Source: Tenacibaculum aquimarinum
GTDB taxonomy: Bacteria > Bacteroidota > Bacteroidia > Flavobacteriales > Flavobacteriaceae
Reading direction: 5' to 3'
DNA: 64,000 nucleotides
Assembly: GCF_022478115.1 (NCBI RefSeq)
Contig: NZ_JAKGSC010000006.1
Span: 54,830 to 118,829, forward strand
Shown: one piece after another, positions 26,330 through 34,615 of the stretch
Numbering within the stretch: position 1 is the stretch's first letter
Layout of the letters: the number at the start of each line of letters is the position of its first letter
Notes under the pieces: generated by a model
What the model was told of the DNA's origin: nothing
The model's database searches: none
The model's input: only the letters and a program-made list of their open reading frames with translations
Translations under genes and position numbers: made by a program

Positions 26330-27517
26330 TTAATTACAGTCTTTTACACACTGTCCCTTTAGATTAATATAAAATTGTTTTCGATTAAGCTCAACCATAG
26401 TTATTCCATTCTGTCTTTTTAAAAAATTTCTTACATTATCATACTTAATCGGAATGACTACTTTTCCTCTAGTATTTACGAAACCGTATTTGCCATTTCT
26501 CTTAACCCATGCTAAACCAGATTCAAATCTAGAAGCAACTCTATCATATAATGGGGGAATAACAACTTGTCCTTTTGTATTTATGAAACCGTATTTTTCA
26601 TTTATCTGAATACGTGCTAATCCTTCCTTGAAGTTTTTATTTCTCTTAGCTTTCTCAAATCCCTTTTTAAGATCCTCTTTTTCTCGTTTCATTTTCTCAA
26701 CAACTTTATTATAGTCATCACGACTTTTTTTGTCCTTTATCTTTTGCTGAGTGGTTTTAAATTCTTCTTCTTTTTTTGCTTTGTATACTTGAGTATAATC
26801 TCTTCCTTGATTTATTATTTTCAAGCTGTATAAAGCATTAGAATAATCATTTTTAAAAACCTCTATCTTTGTTGCTATAATAGATAAATCTTCTTTATTA
26901 TATCCGTTAACTCCTCCTCTTGGAGAATAAACTATTGTGTTGAGAGATGTTACTTTGAAATAGAATTTTAGTAGAATGCTTCTATCAATTTGGCCATTAC
27001 TTTTTTTACGAGAATTAATAAATTTTTCAGCATCAGTTGACTGCATTGGCAGCGTAAAGTTTACATCATCCTTGTTCAAAATTTCATTTATATTAATTCT
27101 AAAGCCTTGTAAATTACCACTAACTCCCTTGAATTTGTCCATATTATAATAAACGGGAAATGAACCTTCAGAAAAATTGTATTTACCTAAGTTAGCTTCG
27201 ATAGTTTGATAGTATATTAGATTATTATCGGCTTTATTTATATTTTTCTTCAGCTCATTGAGAATTCTATTTGCGAACTTTTGATTTTTAAACTCATCAT
27301 TTTTAACCTGCTGGTACTCCTGATTATGAAATTTATAAAGGTATAAGTCGAACCATCTATAATTGGGGTTATGACCAACTCGAACATTAGTTTTGTCATT
27401 TGGTTTATGATTATAAGCTTTCATAAAAAAAGCAAAAGCATCTTTCTCTGTCAATTCGGTTTGAGCAAAGGAATGTTGAAATACTGTAAGAATTAAAATT
27501 AATAATAGTTTTTTCAT
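26330..27517 (-). CDS. Cassette 4: secreted WG-repeat protein
   Basis: A 395-residue exported protein (signal 'LLLILILTVFQHSFAQ'). A charged helical stretch about residues 235-300 ('EEEFKTTQQKIKDKKSRDDY') precedes at least two WG/KWG-type repeats: 'ARIQINEKYGFINTKGQVVIP' in part and 'AWVKRNGKYGFVNTRGKVVIP' in part, each followed by a 'YD' turn. WG repeats form beta-propeller-like or solenoid folds in surface proteins of Bacteroidota. The N-terminal 230 residues are unrecognised. Single gene in its cassette. Confidence 0.75.
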   Translation of the reverse strand: MKKLLLILILTVFQHSFAQTELTEKDAFAFFMKAYNHKPNDKTNVRVGHNPNYRWFDLYLYKFHNQEYQQVKNDEFKNQKFANRILNELKKNINKADNNLIYYQTIEANLGKYNFSEGSFPVYYNMDKFKGVSGNLQGFRININEILNKDDVNFTLPMQSTDAEKFINSRKKSNGQIDRSILLKFYFKVTSLNTIVYSPRGGVNGYNKEDLSIIATKIEVFKNDYSNALYSLKIINQGRDYTQVYKAKKEEEFKTTQQKIKDKKSRDDYNKVVEKMKREKEDLKKGFEKAKRNKNFKEGLARIQINEKYGFINTKGQVVIPPLYDRVASRFESGLAWVKRNGKYGFVNTRGKVVIPIKYDNVRNFLKRQNGITMVELNRKQFYINLKGQCVKDCN

Positions 27518-27717
27518 TTTTTCATTTTTTTTATTAACCTACTTCAAAATTTAGTTGGCTTTTCGGTTAATTCCCAACATTATATTTAAGTCAAATTCTG
27601 TTGTTTGATTTGACTGACAATAATCGTAATTCGTTCGTTGTTTAACAATTCGAAATGAAAATCTGCTGATTTCTGATGAAAGTTTGTTTTCAGACGAAAT
27701 GTAGGTTTTAATTGCCC

Positions 27718-27842
27718 ACGTGATTGTGTATGGTTAGTTGCGTGATTTAAGGAACTAAGTTAGCAAATAAATCACAGATAGAATATTCCGCAGGAATGTT
27801 CGTAAGCAGGCTAGAAGCAAGCAATTAATTATACACGGTGTT
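27718..27842 (-). repeat. attC-like site A5 (core 'aac' lost on one side)
   Basis: Reads 'tgcccacgtgattgtgtatgg' in part, where the expected form is tgcccacaacgtg; three bases are missing at the recombination core. Outer stem gtgtat/atacac; apical gaatattcc/ggaatgttc. Confidence 0.85.
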
Positions 27843-27854
27843 GGCAAATCGTTT

Positions 27855-28268
27855 TTATTTTATTATTCCAATTCCGATAAATAAAGTTCCGACAATTATA
27901 ATTAAAAGTCCGAACGAGAATAATTTATCAGAATTTTTCACTTTTAGGTTTTCAGCTCCAAATCCGCTATTTATTTCGTCTGAATATCTTAAAAAGAGTA
28001 TAAAATCTCTATTGTGTATATTTTCACTTATCCTTTTAAAAATTCGGTCAAAAGCCCAATAGACTGTCGGTACGCAAAATCCGAAATACATAATTCGGTC
28101 ATTTCTGAATTCAGTTTTAGAATATAAAAATCCAAAAAGTCCAATTGCTAAAAGTCCGACGCAAATCAGCCAAACTATTTTCGGGTTCATCCATTTCTTT
28201 TTCCTTGTGTAAAGTATAAAGAAACTTATTCCGAGTGCAATTCCAATTCCGACCAAGCTGTTATCCAA
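27855..28268 (-). CDS. Cassette 5: membrane protein of unknown function
   Basis: A 137-residue protein with about four hydrophobic segments: near the N-terminus (residues 3-20), 31-48, 58-73 and at the C-terminus (116-136). A basic stretch 'RIFKRISENIHNR' lies between. Many codons contain 'ccg/cgg' in 'attccga'-like contexts, unlike the core genes. Family not recognised. It is preceded by a small soluble gene in the same cassette with a 21-base gap, so they are likely co-translated. Confidence 0.6.
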   Translation of the reverse strand: MDNSLVGIGIALGISFFILYTRKKKWMNPKIVWLICVGLLAIGLFGFLYSKTEFRNDRIMYFGFCVPTVYWAFDRIFKRISENIHNRDFILFLRYSDEINSGFGAENLKVKNSDKLFSFGLLIIIVGTLFIGIGIIK

Positions 28269-28289
28269 TTCTTTATTGTTTTTTAACTC

Positions 28290-28559
28290 TTAATCTCTCG
28301 AAAAATTGTCAACGTCATTTATAATATCCTCTTTTAACCATTCCGTGAATTTTTCATTTAAACTATCAATTTCTATTTGAACTGACTCTTCTAATTCCTG
28401 TCCAGTTTTCCCTTTTTGTAACTCTAATATTTGAATTTGTCTTTTGAGAATTGCTTTCAAATGATAACTATTCATCAAGTTTGTTGAGTGAATACTCATC
28501 AATAAAGTTCCAAGGTCAATATTAAATTTCGGATTGTTCATTAAATCTTCAATGTCCAT
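28290..28559 (-). CDS. Cassette 5: small helical protein
   Basis: An 89-residue acidic protein, MDIEDLMNNPKF..., predicted mostly helical, with heptad-like spacing in 'LKAILKRQIQILELQKGK'. No known motif is recognised. It is the first gene of the cassette, with the boundary about 37 bases upstream. Together with the downstream membrane protein it forms a two-gene unit whose function is unknown; an effector/immunity type of pair is possible but unsupported. Confidence 0.6.
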   Translation of the reverse strand: MDIEDLMNNPKFNIDLGTLLMSIHSTNLMNSYHLKAILKRQIQILELQKGKTGQELEESVQIEIDSLNEKFTEWLKEDIINDVDNFSRD

Positions 28560-28596
28560 ATTTTATCTTTTAAGAGTTTGCTCGGAAATGTTTGCC

Positions 28597-28721
28597 AACG
28601 TTTATGTATAAGAATAGTTGCGGGTTTGTATGCGAAGATTTTCCGCAGGAAAATCAGACGTTACAAACACGCAACGACCTTTGATTAAGCACTAAGCCGT
28701 AATTATTTTTATACGGTGTTG
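28597..28721 (-). repeat. attC-like site A6
   Basis: Outer stem gtataa/ttatac; apical gattttcc/ggaaaatc. Cassette 5 has private ends gttggcaaa/tttgccaac and cassette 6 has gttgggcgt/acgcccaac. Confidence 0.9.
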
Positions 28722-28729
28722 GGCGTTCG

Positions 28730-29500
28730 TTATTTTTTCAGTTTTATTAAATCTTTTTCAATAATTTCTACTTTAAATATATCTCTCATTTTGAAATTTC
28801 CTTGAACCCAATTTTCATATTCTATTCCATCTATTCCTGTCATTATTATTCTTGGTGCTCCAGTTGAATTTGCTGTTCTATTAATTTTTCCAATTACGAT
28901 TTTCTCAATGTTTTCTCCAAGTTGAATTTTTATTGGTTCAAGATGATTTTTTGCAAATAATTCAGAATATTTTTTTCTAATATTAAAAAACCTTTGATTA
29001 TAATAAGCTTCTCCGATTTTTACAATTATTTCTTCGTTATATACTTTTTCCATTATTTTTTCTTTATTCTCAATTTTCACAACCTTTTTTCGTTCGCTTA
29101 ATTTTCCGTTTTTTCCAAGATAATTCCATTCTGGTAAAAATTCCGCAATTAAATTGTCTTCTAAACCTGCTGATAAATTGATTTTCTTTCCTTTGTAACT
29201 TAATTCAGCATTATCTTCGAATAAATATATTTCAACTTCTTTTCTATCTCCTAATTTTTCAATAATTAGATTATTTAATCTGAAGTTTGTTCGTTGGGAA
29301 ATATTTGGTTTTCTATAACCATTTAGTCTTTGTGAAATTGTTTTAACACTTTTTCCAATATATTTTATTTCGTTTTCAATTACAAAAGAGTATAATATAT
29401 TTTTTGCGGTATAATTTTCGTTTAATTCATATTGAAATAAACTATTCTCAAAACTCCATTTCCCTACTTTTTTAAATCCTATTTCAGTAAGTTTTTTCAT
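28730..29500 (-). CDS. Cassette 6: GIY-YIG-like nuclease-fold protein
   Basis: A 256-residue protein. Residues about 30-125 resemble a GIY-YIG domain of the type with 'LYSFVIENEIKYIGKS', then 'SQRLNGYRKP' (the conserved Arg), and the acidic position in 'NLSAGLEDNLIAEFLPEWN'. The C-terminal ~90 residues are basic and unrecognised. Such proteins cut DNA in restriction, repair or homing; here the context of a mobile cassette suggests a defence role (inference). The first Tyr of the canonical motif is replaced by a 'LYSF' context as in related families. Confidence 0.7.
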   Translation of the reverse strand: MKKLTEIGFKKVGKWSFENSLFQYELNENYTAKNILYSFVIENEIKYIGKSVKTISQRLNGYRKPNISQRTNFRLNNLIIEKLGDRKEVEIYLFEDNAELSYKGKKINLSAGLEDNLIAEFLPEWNYLGKNGKLSERKKVVKIENKEKIMEKVYNEEIIVKIGEAYYNQRFFNIRKKYSELFAKNHLEPIKIQLGENIEKIVIGKINRTANSTGAPRIIMTGIDGIEYENWVQGNFKMRDIFKVEIIEKDLIKLKK

Positions 29501-29530
29501 TTTTTCGGAATTTGAGTGGTAATGACGCCC

Positions 29531-29719
29531 AACGGTCTTGTGTATGAAACGTAGCGTATAAATAAACGCTAACTTTTCGGATTTAGCACGAGCCGAATTT
29601 TTTATTTTTATGTTTCATTTTCTTTTATAAATATAACCAAATAAAAATTTTGGCGTACTTTGTAAATAAGCAAAAACCTCTCGAAAAGCCTATAATAGCT
29701 ATGTTTTATACACGGTGTT
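29531..29719 (-). repeat. attC-like site A7 (long, 189 bp)
   Basis: About 60 bases longer than the rest. Outer stem tgtgtat/atacac is intact, as are the aac and gtt ends. The interior pairs 'acttttcgg' with 'ctctcgaaaag' only loosely. Cassette 7 ends: gttgtgt/acacaac. Confidence 0.75.
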
Positions 29720-29730
29720 GTGTGGCGTTT

Positions 29731-30255
29731 TTATTTATTACTTATCGAAATTCCTTTTGTCGTGAAAGAAATTCCTTGTTGTCCGTTTGTTGATATCATA
29801 ATGCCTTCAAAAATTGGTTCAACACTTTTATTAGTAGCACTCCATTTAATTACAAAATTAGCCCCTGTTCCTCCAGATGTGTCAGTCTCTTCAATAACAT
29901 ATTCTATAGACTGCATAGGTTTAAGAATGATTGGTTTCAAAAGAAATTCCTTATTTTTTTCGCCTGAAGAATCATAATACTCAATTGAGGTAATATAAAT
30001 GCTATGCTTTAAACTAGTATTTCTTAAACTCAATGTAGCCGTTAAATTAAATCTTGTATCTTTTGTTTCACTATAAATATCAGAGTAAATGGCGACATAC
30101 GTAGTGTCTTTTAAAACTAAATTATTGGGTAGTAATTCTAGTTCAAGTGCAGTAAATTTATCTTCTCCTGCTAAATTAAGATTATGACTAACATCTGAGC
30201 AAGAAGTTAAACATATTGTCAGTAAAATTATTGTAGTAGTGGCTAAATTCTTCAT
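29731..30255 (-). CDS. Cassette 7: DUF3124 lipoprotein
   Basis: A 174-residue lipoprotein with lipobox 'LLTICLTSCSD'. The mature domain matches DUF3124: 'YVAIYSDIYSETKDTRFNLTAT', 'LRNTSLKHSIYI' and 'FVIKWSATNKSVEPIFEGIMI'. DUF3124 is a conserved secreted domain of unknown function. Its gene starts 9 bases after the end of the TrkH/KtrB transporter gene in the same cassette, so the two may act together at the membrane, for example as an envelope partner of the transporter (inference). Confidence 0.82.
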   Translation of the reverse strand: MKNLATTTIILLTICLTSCSDVSHNLNLAGEDKFTALELELLPNNLVLKDTTYVAIYSDIYSETKDTRFNLTATLSLRNTSLKHSIYITSIEYYDSSGEKNKEFLLKPIILKPMQSIEYVIEETDTSGGTGANFVIKWSATNKSVEPIFEGIMISTNGQQGISFTTKGISISNK

Positions 30256-30264
30256 ATCGTTTTA

Positions 30265-31617
30265 TTATACAGCTAAATCATCCGTTTTTATATTTTTTAT
30301 TTTTTTTTCTTTTTGTTGCAACAAAGCAAATCCAAAAGTTAGAACTCCAACTCGTCCAATAAACATTAAGATGATTATCAATACTTTACCTATGTTAGAT
30401 AAATCTCCTGTAATTCCTGTGCTTAACCCAACAGTTCCTAAAGCGGATGCTACTTCAAATAATATGCTGTCAAAAGAAAAGTTTTCAAAGTAAGATAGTA
30501 AAAATGAAAACAAGAAAATTAAACTCGTGTAAAGCATAAAAGTTGATGTGGCAACATATATTCTATCAAATGGAATAAGTCTGTTTAAAAATGTGATTTT
30601 TTTCTGACCAAATAATCGGCTTTTCAATATCGATAGCATTGCCGTTAAAGTCGTTATTTTCATTCCACCTGCTGTTCCGGAAGGCGAAGCTCCAATATAC
30701 ATTAGAAAGGTTACAAGCAATAATATTGGCAAGGATAATTCACCGATAGGTATCGTGTTAAACCCAACTGTTGTCATAGCAGACATTGCTTGAAAGAATG
30801 AGGTCATTAGTGAACTATTTGAGCCGAGAATAGATGATGACTCTGTTGTGTAAATAAGTAAAGTACCTAAAAAAAGCAGAATCAAAAACCCATAAATAAT
30901 GATTTTAGTTGTAAAGGAAATTTCTTTTGATTTACCTCTAATTCGATACCACAAATCTGTAATTACTATAAAACCTAAAGAACCAGAAATGGCTAATACA
31001 GAAATAATTGTATTTATAAAAGTATTGTCTTGATAGCTTTCGAAACCATCATTAAACAATCCAAATCCAGCTGTACAAAACGATGAAATACTATGAAAAA
31101 TTGAAAACCAAATTGCTTTTAAATTTCCCATTCCAGAATTTGTAAAGGCAAAGTAGAAAAGTATAGCTCCGATAGTTTCCATTATTAAGGTAAAAACAAT
31201 AACGCTTTTGATGAAATCTTTTATTTGGATTGTATTAGGTAATGTAAATTCCGTTCCTATTAATTTACTATGCCAATGCGTTATTTTTTTTGTAGTAAAT
31301 ATTAAATAGTATGTTGTTAGCGTCATATATCCTATTCCGCCAATTTGAATTAATGCCATAATAATAAACTGGCCAAAAAAATTATAGGAATCGAAAACGC
31401 TTATAGTTACAAGACCAGTAGTAGAAATAGCTGAAGTTGAAATAAATAAATTATCTAAAAAGGATATGTCGGTTTTGTGAAATAAAGGGATAGATAGTAA
31501 AATAAATCCAATTAGCGTATACAAAAAGAATCCCCAAACTAAATTCATTTGAGGTGATTTACTAATTTGGAATTTTCGGTACCAATTAGATATTTTCTTG
31601 TATGTTTTATTTTCCAT
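30265..31617 (-). CDS. Cassette 7: potassium transporter, TrkH/KtrB family
   Basis: A 450-residue membrane transporter. The four pore loops of the superfamily are visible: 'AISTTGLVT', 'FCTAGFGLF', 'MTTVGFNT' and 'LGTVGLSTGI', each with the selectivity-filter glycine. The length and N-terminus fit KtrB rather than longer TrkH. KtrB normally needs the RCK-domain protein KtrA/TrkA, and none is encoded nearby. At 1.35 kb it is one of the largest genes in the array and belongs to a two-gene cassette with a DUF3124 lipoprotein. Confidence 0.88.
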   Translation of the reverse strand: MENKTYKKISNWYRKFQISKSPQMNLVWGFFLYTLIGFILLSIPLFHKTDISFLDNLFISTSAISTTGLVTISVFDSYNFFGQFIIMALIQIGGIGYMTLTTYYLIFTTKKITHWHSKLIGTEFTLPNTIQIKDFIKSVIVFTLIMETIGAILFYFAFTNSGMGNLKAIWFSIFHSISSFCTAGFGLFNDGFESYQDNTFINTIISVLAISGSLGFIVITDLWYRIRGKSKEISFTTKIIIYGFLILLFLGTLLIYTTESSSILGSNSSLMTSFFQAMSAMTTVGFNTIPIGELSLPILLLVTFLMYIGASPSGTAGGMKITTLTAMLSILKSRLFGQKKITFLNRLIPFDRIYVATSTFMLYTSLIFLFSFLLSYFENFSFDSILFEVASALGTVGLSTGITGDLSNIGKVLIIILMFIGRVGVLTFGFALLQQKEKKIKNIKTDDLAV

Positions 31618-31653
31618 TTTTTGTATTCAGTTTTTTGTTTGTAAATGACACAC

Positions 31654-31777
31654 AACGTGTTTGTATATGGTTTGTTGCGTGGTTTAAGCACTAAATTTAG
31701 CAAATAAAAACCGAATAGAAAATCCGCGAGGATTTTCGTAAGTAGGCTAAAACTAGCAATAAATTATATACGTTGTT
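31654..31777 (-). repeat. attC-like site A8
   Basis: A well-formed example: outer stem gtatat/atatac, inner tttgttgc/gcaataaa and tttagc/gctaaa, apical gaaaatcc/ggattttc with gcga loop. Cassette 8 ends: gttgtgctt/aagcacaac. Confidence 0.92.
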
Positions 31778-31786
31778 GTGCTTTCG

Positions 31787-32569
31787 TTATTTTTCTAGTT
31801 TTAAATAAGCATCAATAGCCTTAATTGTCTTTAGTCCTTCTTTGTGTAGTAACAGTCGCACTTTATGATTCAGTAAAATGTTAGCTTTTGTCAAGCCAAA
31901 ATTATCGGAAATTATTTTCTTTTGGTCTTCATCTAGGTTTATCAAAGAATTATAATATTTATAAAATGATTTTTCATTCGAGTTTACTTTCCACCTTTCT
32001 GGCATCGCAAGGTCTGTTCCAGAACCTGTTTCGAATAAAGGATAAATATTACCATTATATTTTAAGATGGAATTATTGTGTACGCTCTCTTCTTTTATTA
32101 CTTCATCAAATAATCTATAGTAATATTGAATACTATTCCTTAAAGAATCTGAAGTAATGAGTCCTGTTTTACCAGACGATTTCATGTCATCAAAAACTAT
32201 ATTTTTACCTTCAAACCAATGGATTCCAAAAGCACTACCTGACTTTGAGAGTAATAAAGTAGGGTCTGTGGCTATTGAATCTGACTGGAAATAACGTCCC
32301 AAATAAGTATAAGCATCTAATTGAATAGTATCCCCTTGAAAAAGCCTTTCTAGTTCTGCTAAGTCCTGCTTAATATCTAATTGTATTCTAGCAAGGTATT
32401 TCTTTTCATCACCATTGTCTTTTTTTATATCATTAAGATTATTTAATTGCAAGGCAATAAGAATACCAATTACAACAAGAATGACTTCTCCAATAGCATA
32501 AATGAAATAATTACTGAGTTTATTTTCAGTTAATAGTTTTTGTCTAATTTTTCTAAAGAATTTTATCAT
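31787..32569 (-). CDS. Cassette 8: DUF6090 family membrane protein
   Basis: A 260-residue protein starting 'MIKFFRKIRQKLLTENKLSN', then one transmembrane helix ('YAIGEVILVVIGILIALQLNN') and a large extracytoplasmic helical domain. This N-terminus is the mark of DUF6090 proteins, abundant in Flavobacteriia and often in several copies per genome. Their function is unknown. The gene is alone in its cassette; the boundary lies about 28 bases upstream of the start. Confidence 0.85.
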   Translation of the reverse strand: MIKFFRKIRQKLLTENKLSNYFIYAIGEVILVVIGILIALQLNNLNDIKKDNGDEKKYLARIQLDIKQDLAELERLFQGDTIQLDAYTYLGRYFQSDSIATDPTLLLSKSGSAFGIHWFEGKNIVFDDMKSSGKTGLITSDSLRNSIQYYYRLFDEVIKEESVHNNSILKYNGNIYPLFETGSGTDLAMPERWKVNSNEKSFYKYYNSLINLDEDQKKIISDNFGLTKANILLNHKVRLLLHKEGLKTIKAIDAYLKLEK

Positions 32570-32597
32570 TGGTTAGCGGTTTCTGATAATGAAGCAC

Positions 32598-32720
32598 AAC
32601 CTGTTTGTATATGGTTTGTTGCGTGGTTAAGCACGTAATTTAGCAAATAAAAACCGAATAGAAAATCCGCGAGGATTTTCGTAAGTAGTCTAGAACTAGC
32701 AATAAATTATATACGTTGTT
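32598..32720 (-). repeat. attC-like site A9
   Basis: Outer stem gtatat/atatac; apical gaaaatcc/ggattttc. Nearly identical to A8 and A13. Cassette 9 ends: gttacctgc/gcaggtaac. Confidence 0.92.
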
Positions 32721-32732
32721 ACCTGCTGTACT

Positions 32733-33200
32733 TTATTCTCTTTTTTTCAGATGCCATTCGGTCAATTTCCAATCTTCGTCTTCGTCAATTCGATAGTCAA
32801 AATTCCGAGGATGGTCTTCACGTTCAATTATGTCAGTCAGAAAATCATTCGTAATTTCTGGGTCAAAAATCCGCCAAATCAATTCACGCGTTTCATTCCA
32901 CGTAATTCTTGCGAGAAAAAGTCCGTTTGGTTTTTCTTTATCAGTCCCTTTTATTTTGTCATCGAGAAAGTCGCCAAACTTGTCTAATATTTCAACTTCT
33001 TCTCGTGATGGCATTCCGTTTTCGATTAGTTTTTCACATTGTAACATTATCGAACAATGCCAAACAAAAACTTCTTTCGGTTCAAATTCCGCTAAACTTT
33101 TATTCACAACTGCAACTCCAGGTAATCCATCAGTCTTAAAATTCAGAATCTGATAATGTTCTTTTGGTATTACAACTCTAAATTCTTTGTCTTCAGCCAT
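32733..33200 (-). CDS. Cassette 9: DUF695-like protein
   Basis: A 155-residue soluble acidic protein. The order of blocks resembles DUF695: 'GMPSREEVEILDKFGDFLDDKI', 'NGLFLARITWNETRELIWRIFDPE' and 'FDYRIDEDEDWKLTEWH', corresponding to the family's 'lPt..E...L..ie..l', 'a.lT..g.re..fY..d' and 'Y.i.i..Dp.W..y' features. The function of the family is unknown. The boundary is only about 20 bases upstream of the start, leaving no room for a private promoter. Confidence 0.65.
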   Translation of the reverse strand: MAEDKEFRVVIPKEHYQILNFKTDGLPGVAVVNKSLAEFEPKEVFVWHCSIMLQCEKLIENGMPSREEVEILDKFGDFLDDKIKGTDKEKPNGLFLARITWNETRELIWRIFDPEITNDFLTDIIEREDHPRNFDYRIDEDEDWKLTEWHLKKRE

Positions 33201-33220
33201 TGGGTTTGGGTATTGCAGGT

Positions 33221-33347
33221 AACGTGTTTGTGTTATGGAAAGTTGCGTTTTAAGTCGACGGCTATTTTCCGCAGGAAAATAGGAGTTGACAAAAATGCAA
33301 CAAACTTTAAGTTAAGCTAAAAGTAGCAATTTTTTATACACGGTGTT
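33221..33347 (-). repeat. attC-like site A10
   Basis: Second structural subtype: 'gtgttatggaaagttgcg' in the left arm, apical ctattttcc/ggaaaatag, right arm 'aagctaaaagtagcaattttt' in part. Cassette 10 ends: gttacagcac/gtgctgtaac. Confidence 0.88.
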
Positions 33348-33879
33348 ACAGCACGTATTTTTTTTTCAAAATGTTCTTTGAAGCAATTTTCGCCTCGTTT
33401 ACATATCCGCTTTTTTCGTTCGCAATTTTTTTCAATTCCGATTCTGTTTTCGATTCAAATTTTCGTTCGTAATTTTTAATCTGATTTATATTTTCAGTAT
33501 TTTTTTCCGCCAACTTATTTTCATTTATCTTTTTTTCAGGAAACATTCTGTTCAAGTTTTCTTTATTTAAAGACAAGAAAATAACAAGTAAAGTCAGAAA
33601 AATTGGATTAAATTTAATTGGTCCAATTCCGAATATAATATTTGAATAATAAATATCAATCAGGTTTATAGTTCCGAGAATTAAAGTCATTCCGAAAACA
33701 TAAATAAATACCTTTTTATTTTTAAAATACAGAAACGTTGAAATTCCGATTAAAAGAATTCCAACGTAATGTTTATAATTCAGAGTATATTCCGTAAACA
33801 ATGTAATTCCGACTGAAATTAATAGTAGAATTATAGAAATTAAAAGTGGAATTATGTCTTTAGTTATGGTTTTCGTCAT
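33346..33879 (-). CDS. Cassette 10: membrane protein, paralogue of the cassette 24 protein
   Basis: A 177-residue protein with several hydrophobic segments in the first two thirds ('DIIPLLISIILLLISVGITLF', 'GILLIGISTFLYFKN') and a polar, Lys/Glu-rich tail ending 'AKIASKNILKKKYVL'. The cassette 24 protein is the same along its length with modest changes. ATG 33879 is chosen; earlier codons lie inside the attC-like site. The gene fills the cassette: the ATG lies 9 bases from one core and the TAA stop is made from the other (gTTAcagcac). Family not recognised. Confidence 0.75.
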   Translation of the reverse strand: MTKTITKDIIPLLISIILLLISVGITLFTEYTLNYKHYVGILLIGISTFLYFKNKKVFIYVFGMTLILGTINLIDIYYSNIIFGIGPIKFNPIFLTLLVIFLSLNKENLNRMFPEKKINENKLAEKNTENINQIKNYERKFESKTESELKKIANEKSGYVNEAKIASKNILKKKYVL

Positions 33880-33888
33880 ATGTGCTGT

Positions 33889-34013
33889 AACGGTCTCGTA
33901 TATGATTTGTAGCATTGTTTCAGCAAGTAAGTTAGCAAATAATAACCGAAATAGAAAAACCGCGAGGTTTTTCGACAGTAGGCGAGTAGCAGCTATAAAT
34001 TATATACATTGTT
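33889..34013 (-). repeat. attC-like site A11
   Basis: Outer stem gtatat/atatac; apical gaaaaacc/ggtttttc; left arm 'tttgtagcattgtttcagc' in part. Identical to A23 as far as I can read. Confidence 0.92.
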
Positions 34014-34039
34014 AGCTAAGGTTTTTTCTTTTTTGCGAA

Positions 34040-34225
34040 CTACTCCTTTGCGTATTTCCGAACTATTTGTTTTTCCTGCGCTATTTTATTTTTTTCCTTA
34101 AATGTCAAAAAACTCCGAATTACTATTCCGTTCTTTTCCGCAAAGAGCATCAGTTTTGTTTTAGATCCTAATTTTCGTGATGTTAGAATCGGTTGATTTA
34201 AACAACTAATTTTAAATTTTTTCAA
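34040..34225 (-). CDS. Cassette 11: short basic ORF (duplicated in cassette 23)
   Basis: A 61-residue Lys/Arg-rich frame (ending 'QIVRKYAKE') that starts at TTG; no ATG is available upstream before a stop. It occupies the half of the cassette nearest the downstream site, with about 250 non-coding bases before it. No family is recognised. The perfect conservation in cassette 23 does not prove coding, because the entire cassette is identical. It may be a small protein, or the cassette may act through RNA. Confidence 0.35.
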   Translation of the reverse strand: MKKFKISCLNQPILTSRKLGSKTKLMLFAEKNGIVIRSFLTFKEKNKIAQEKQIVRKYAKE

Positions 34226-34476
34226 CTGGGAATAGTTCAGCCGTACGTTTTGCCATTCCGCTTATCAGCCAAAAGTTGAGGATTGCTATTATTTTGAATT
34301 TAAGAACAGAAGTTGAGCAAGCCGAAATTCGCGCGTAACAATCCGAATGAGTGAAAAAAATTCAGCGCAATACTTTTTGAGATTCCGCTTTAAATTCCAA
34401 CGTAGTTTTGGTATGAAAATAAGTACAGAATTTAGTGATTGCCTTGAAATTGCAAGTTAGCACCAAAATCTTTGCT
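34226..34476 (-). other. Cassette 11: 250-base leader without a recognised gene
   Basis: Lies between the cassette boundary and the short ORF and is identical to 44867-45117. All frames are interrupted. It holds 'ttgcaagttagcacc' and 'gcgcgtaacaatccg', and several 'attccg' words. It could be a promoter, a regulatory RNA or a decayed gene; nothing decides between them. Confidence 0.4.
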
Positions 34477-34602
34477 AACGTGTTAGTATATGGAAAGTTG
34501 CGGTTTTGTGTGCGAGGATTTTCCGAAGGAAAATCAGACGTAACAAAACAAGCAATGACCTTTATTTAAGCCAAACACCAGTAATTTTTTATATACTGTG
34601 TT
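34477..34602 (-). repeat. attC-like site A12
   Basis: Outer stem gtatat/atatac; apical gattttcc/ggaaaatc; right end 'atatactgtgtt'. Cassette 12 ends: gttggcaata/tattgccaac. Confidence 0.9.
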
Positions 34603-34615
34603 GGCAATAGTTTTT

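Noticed and set aside
32751..33153. Plus-strand open frames opposite cassette 9
   Set aside because: They are shadows of the minus-strand DUF695-like gene, with no start signals of their own.
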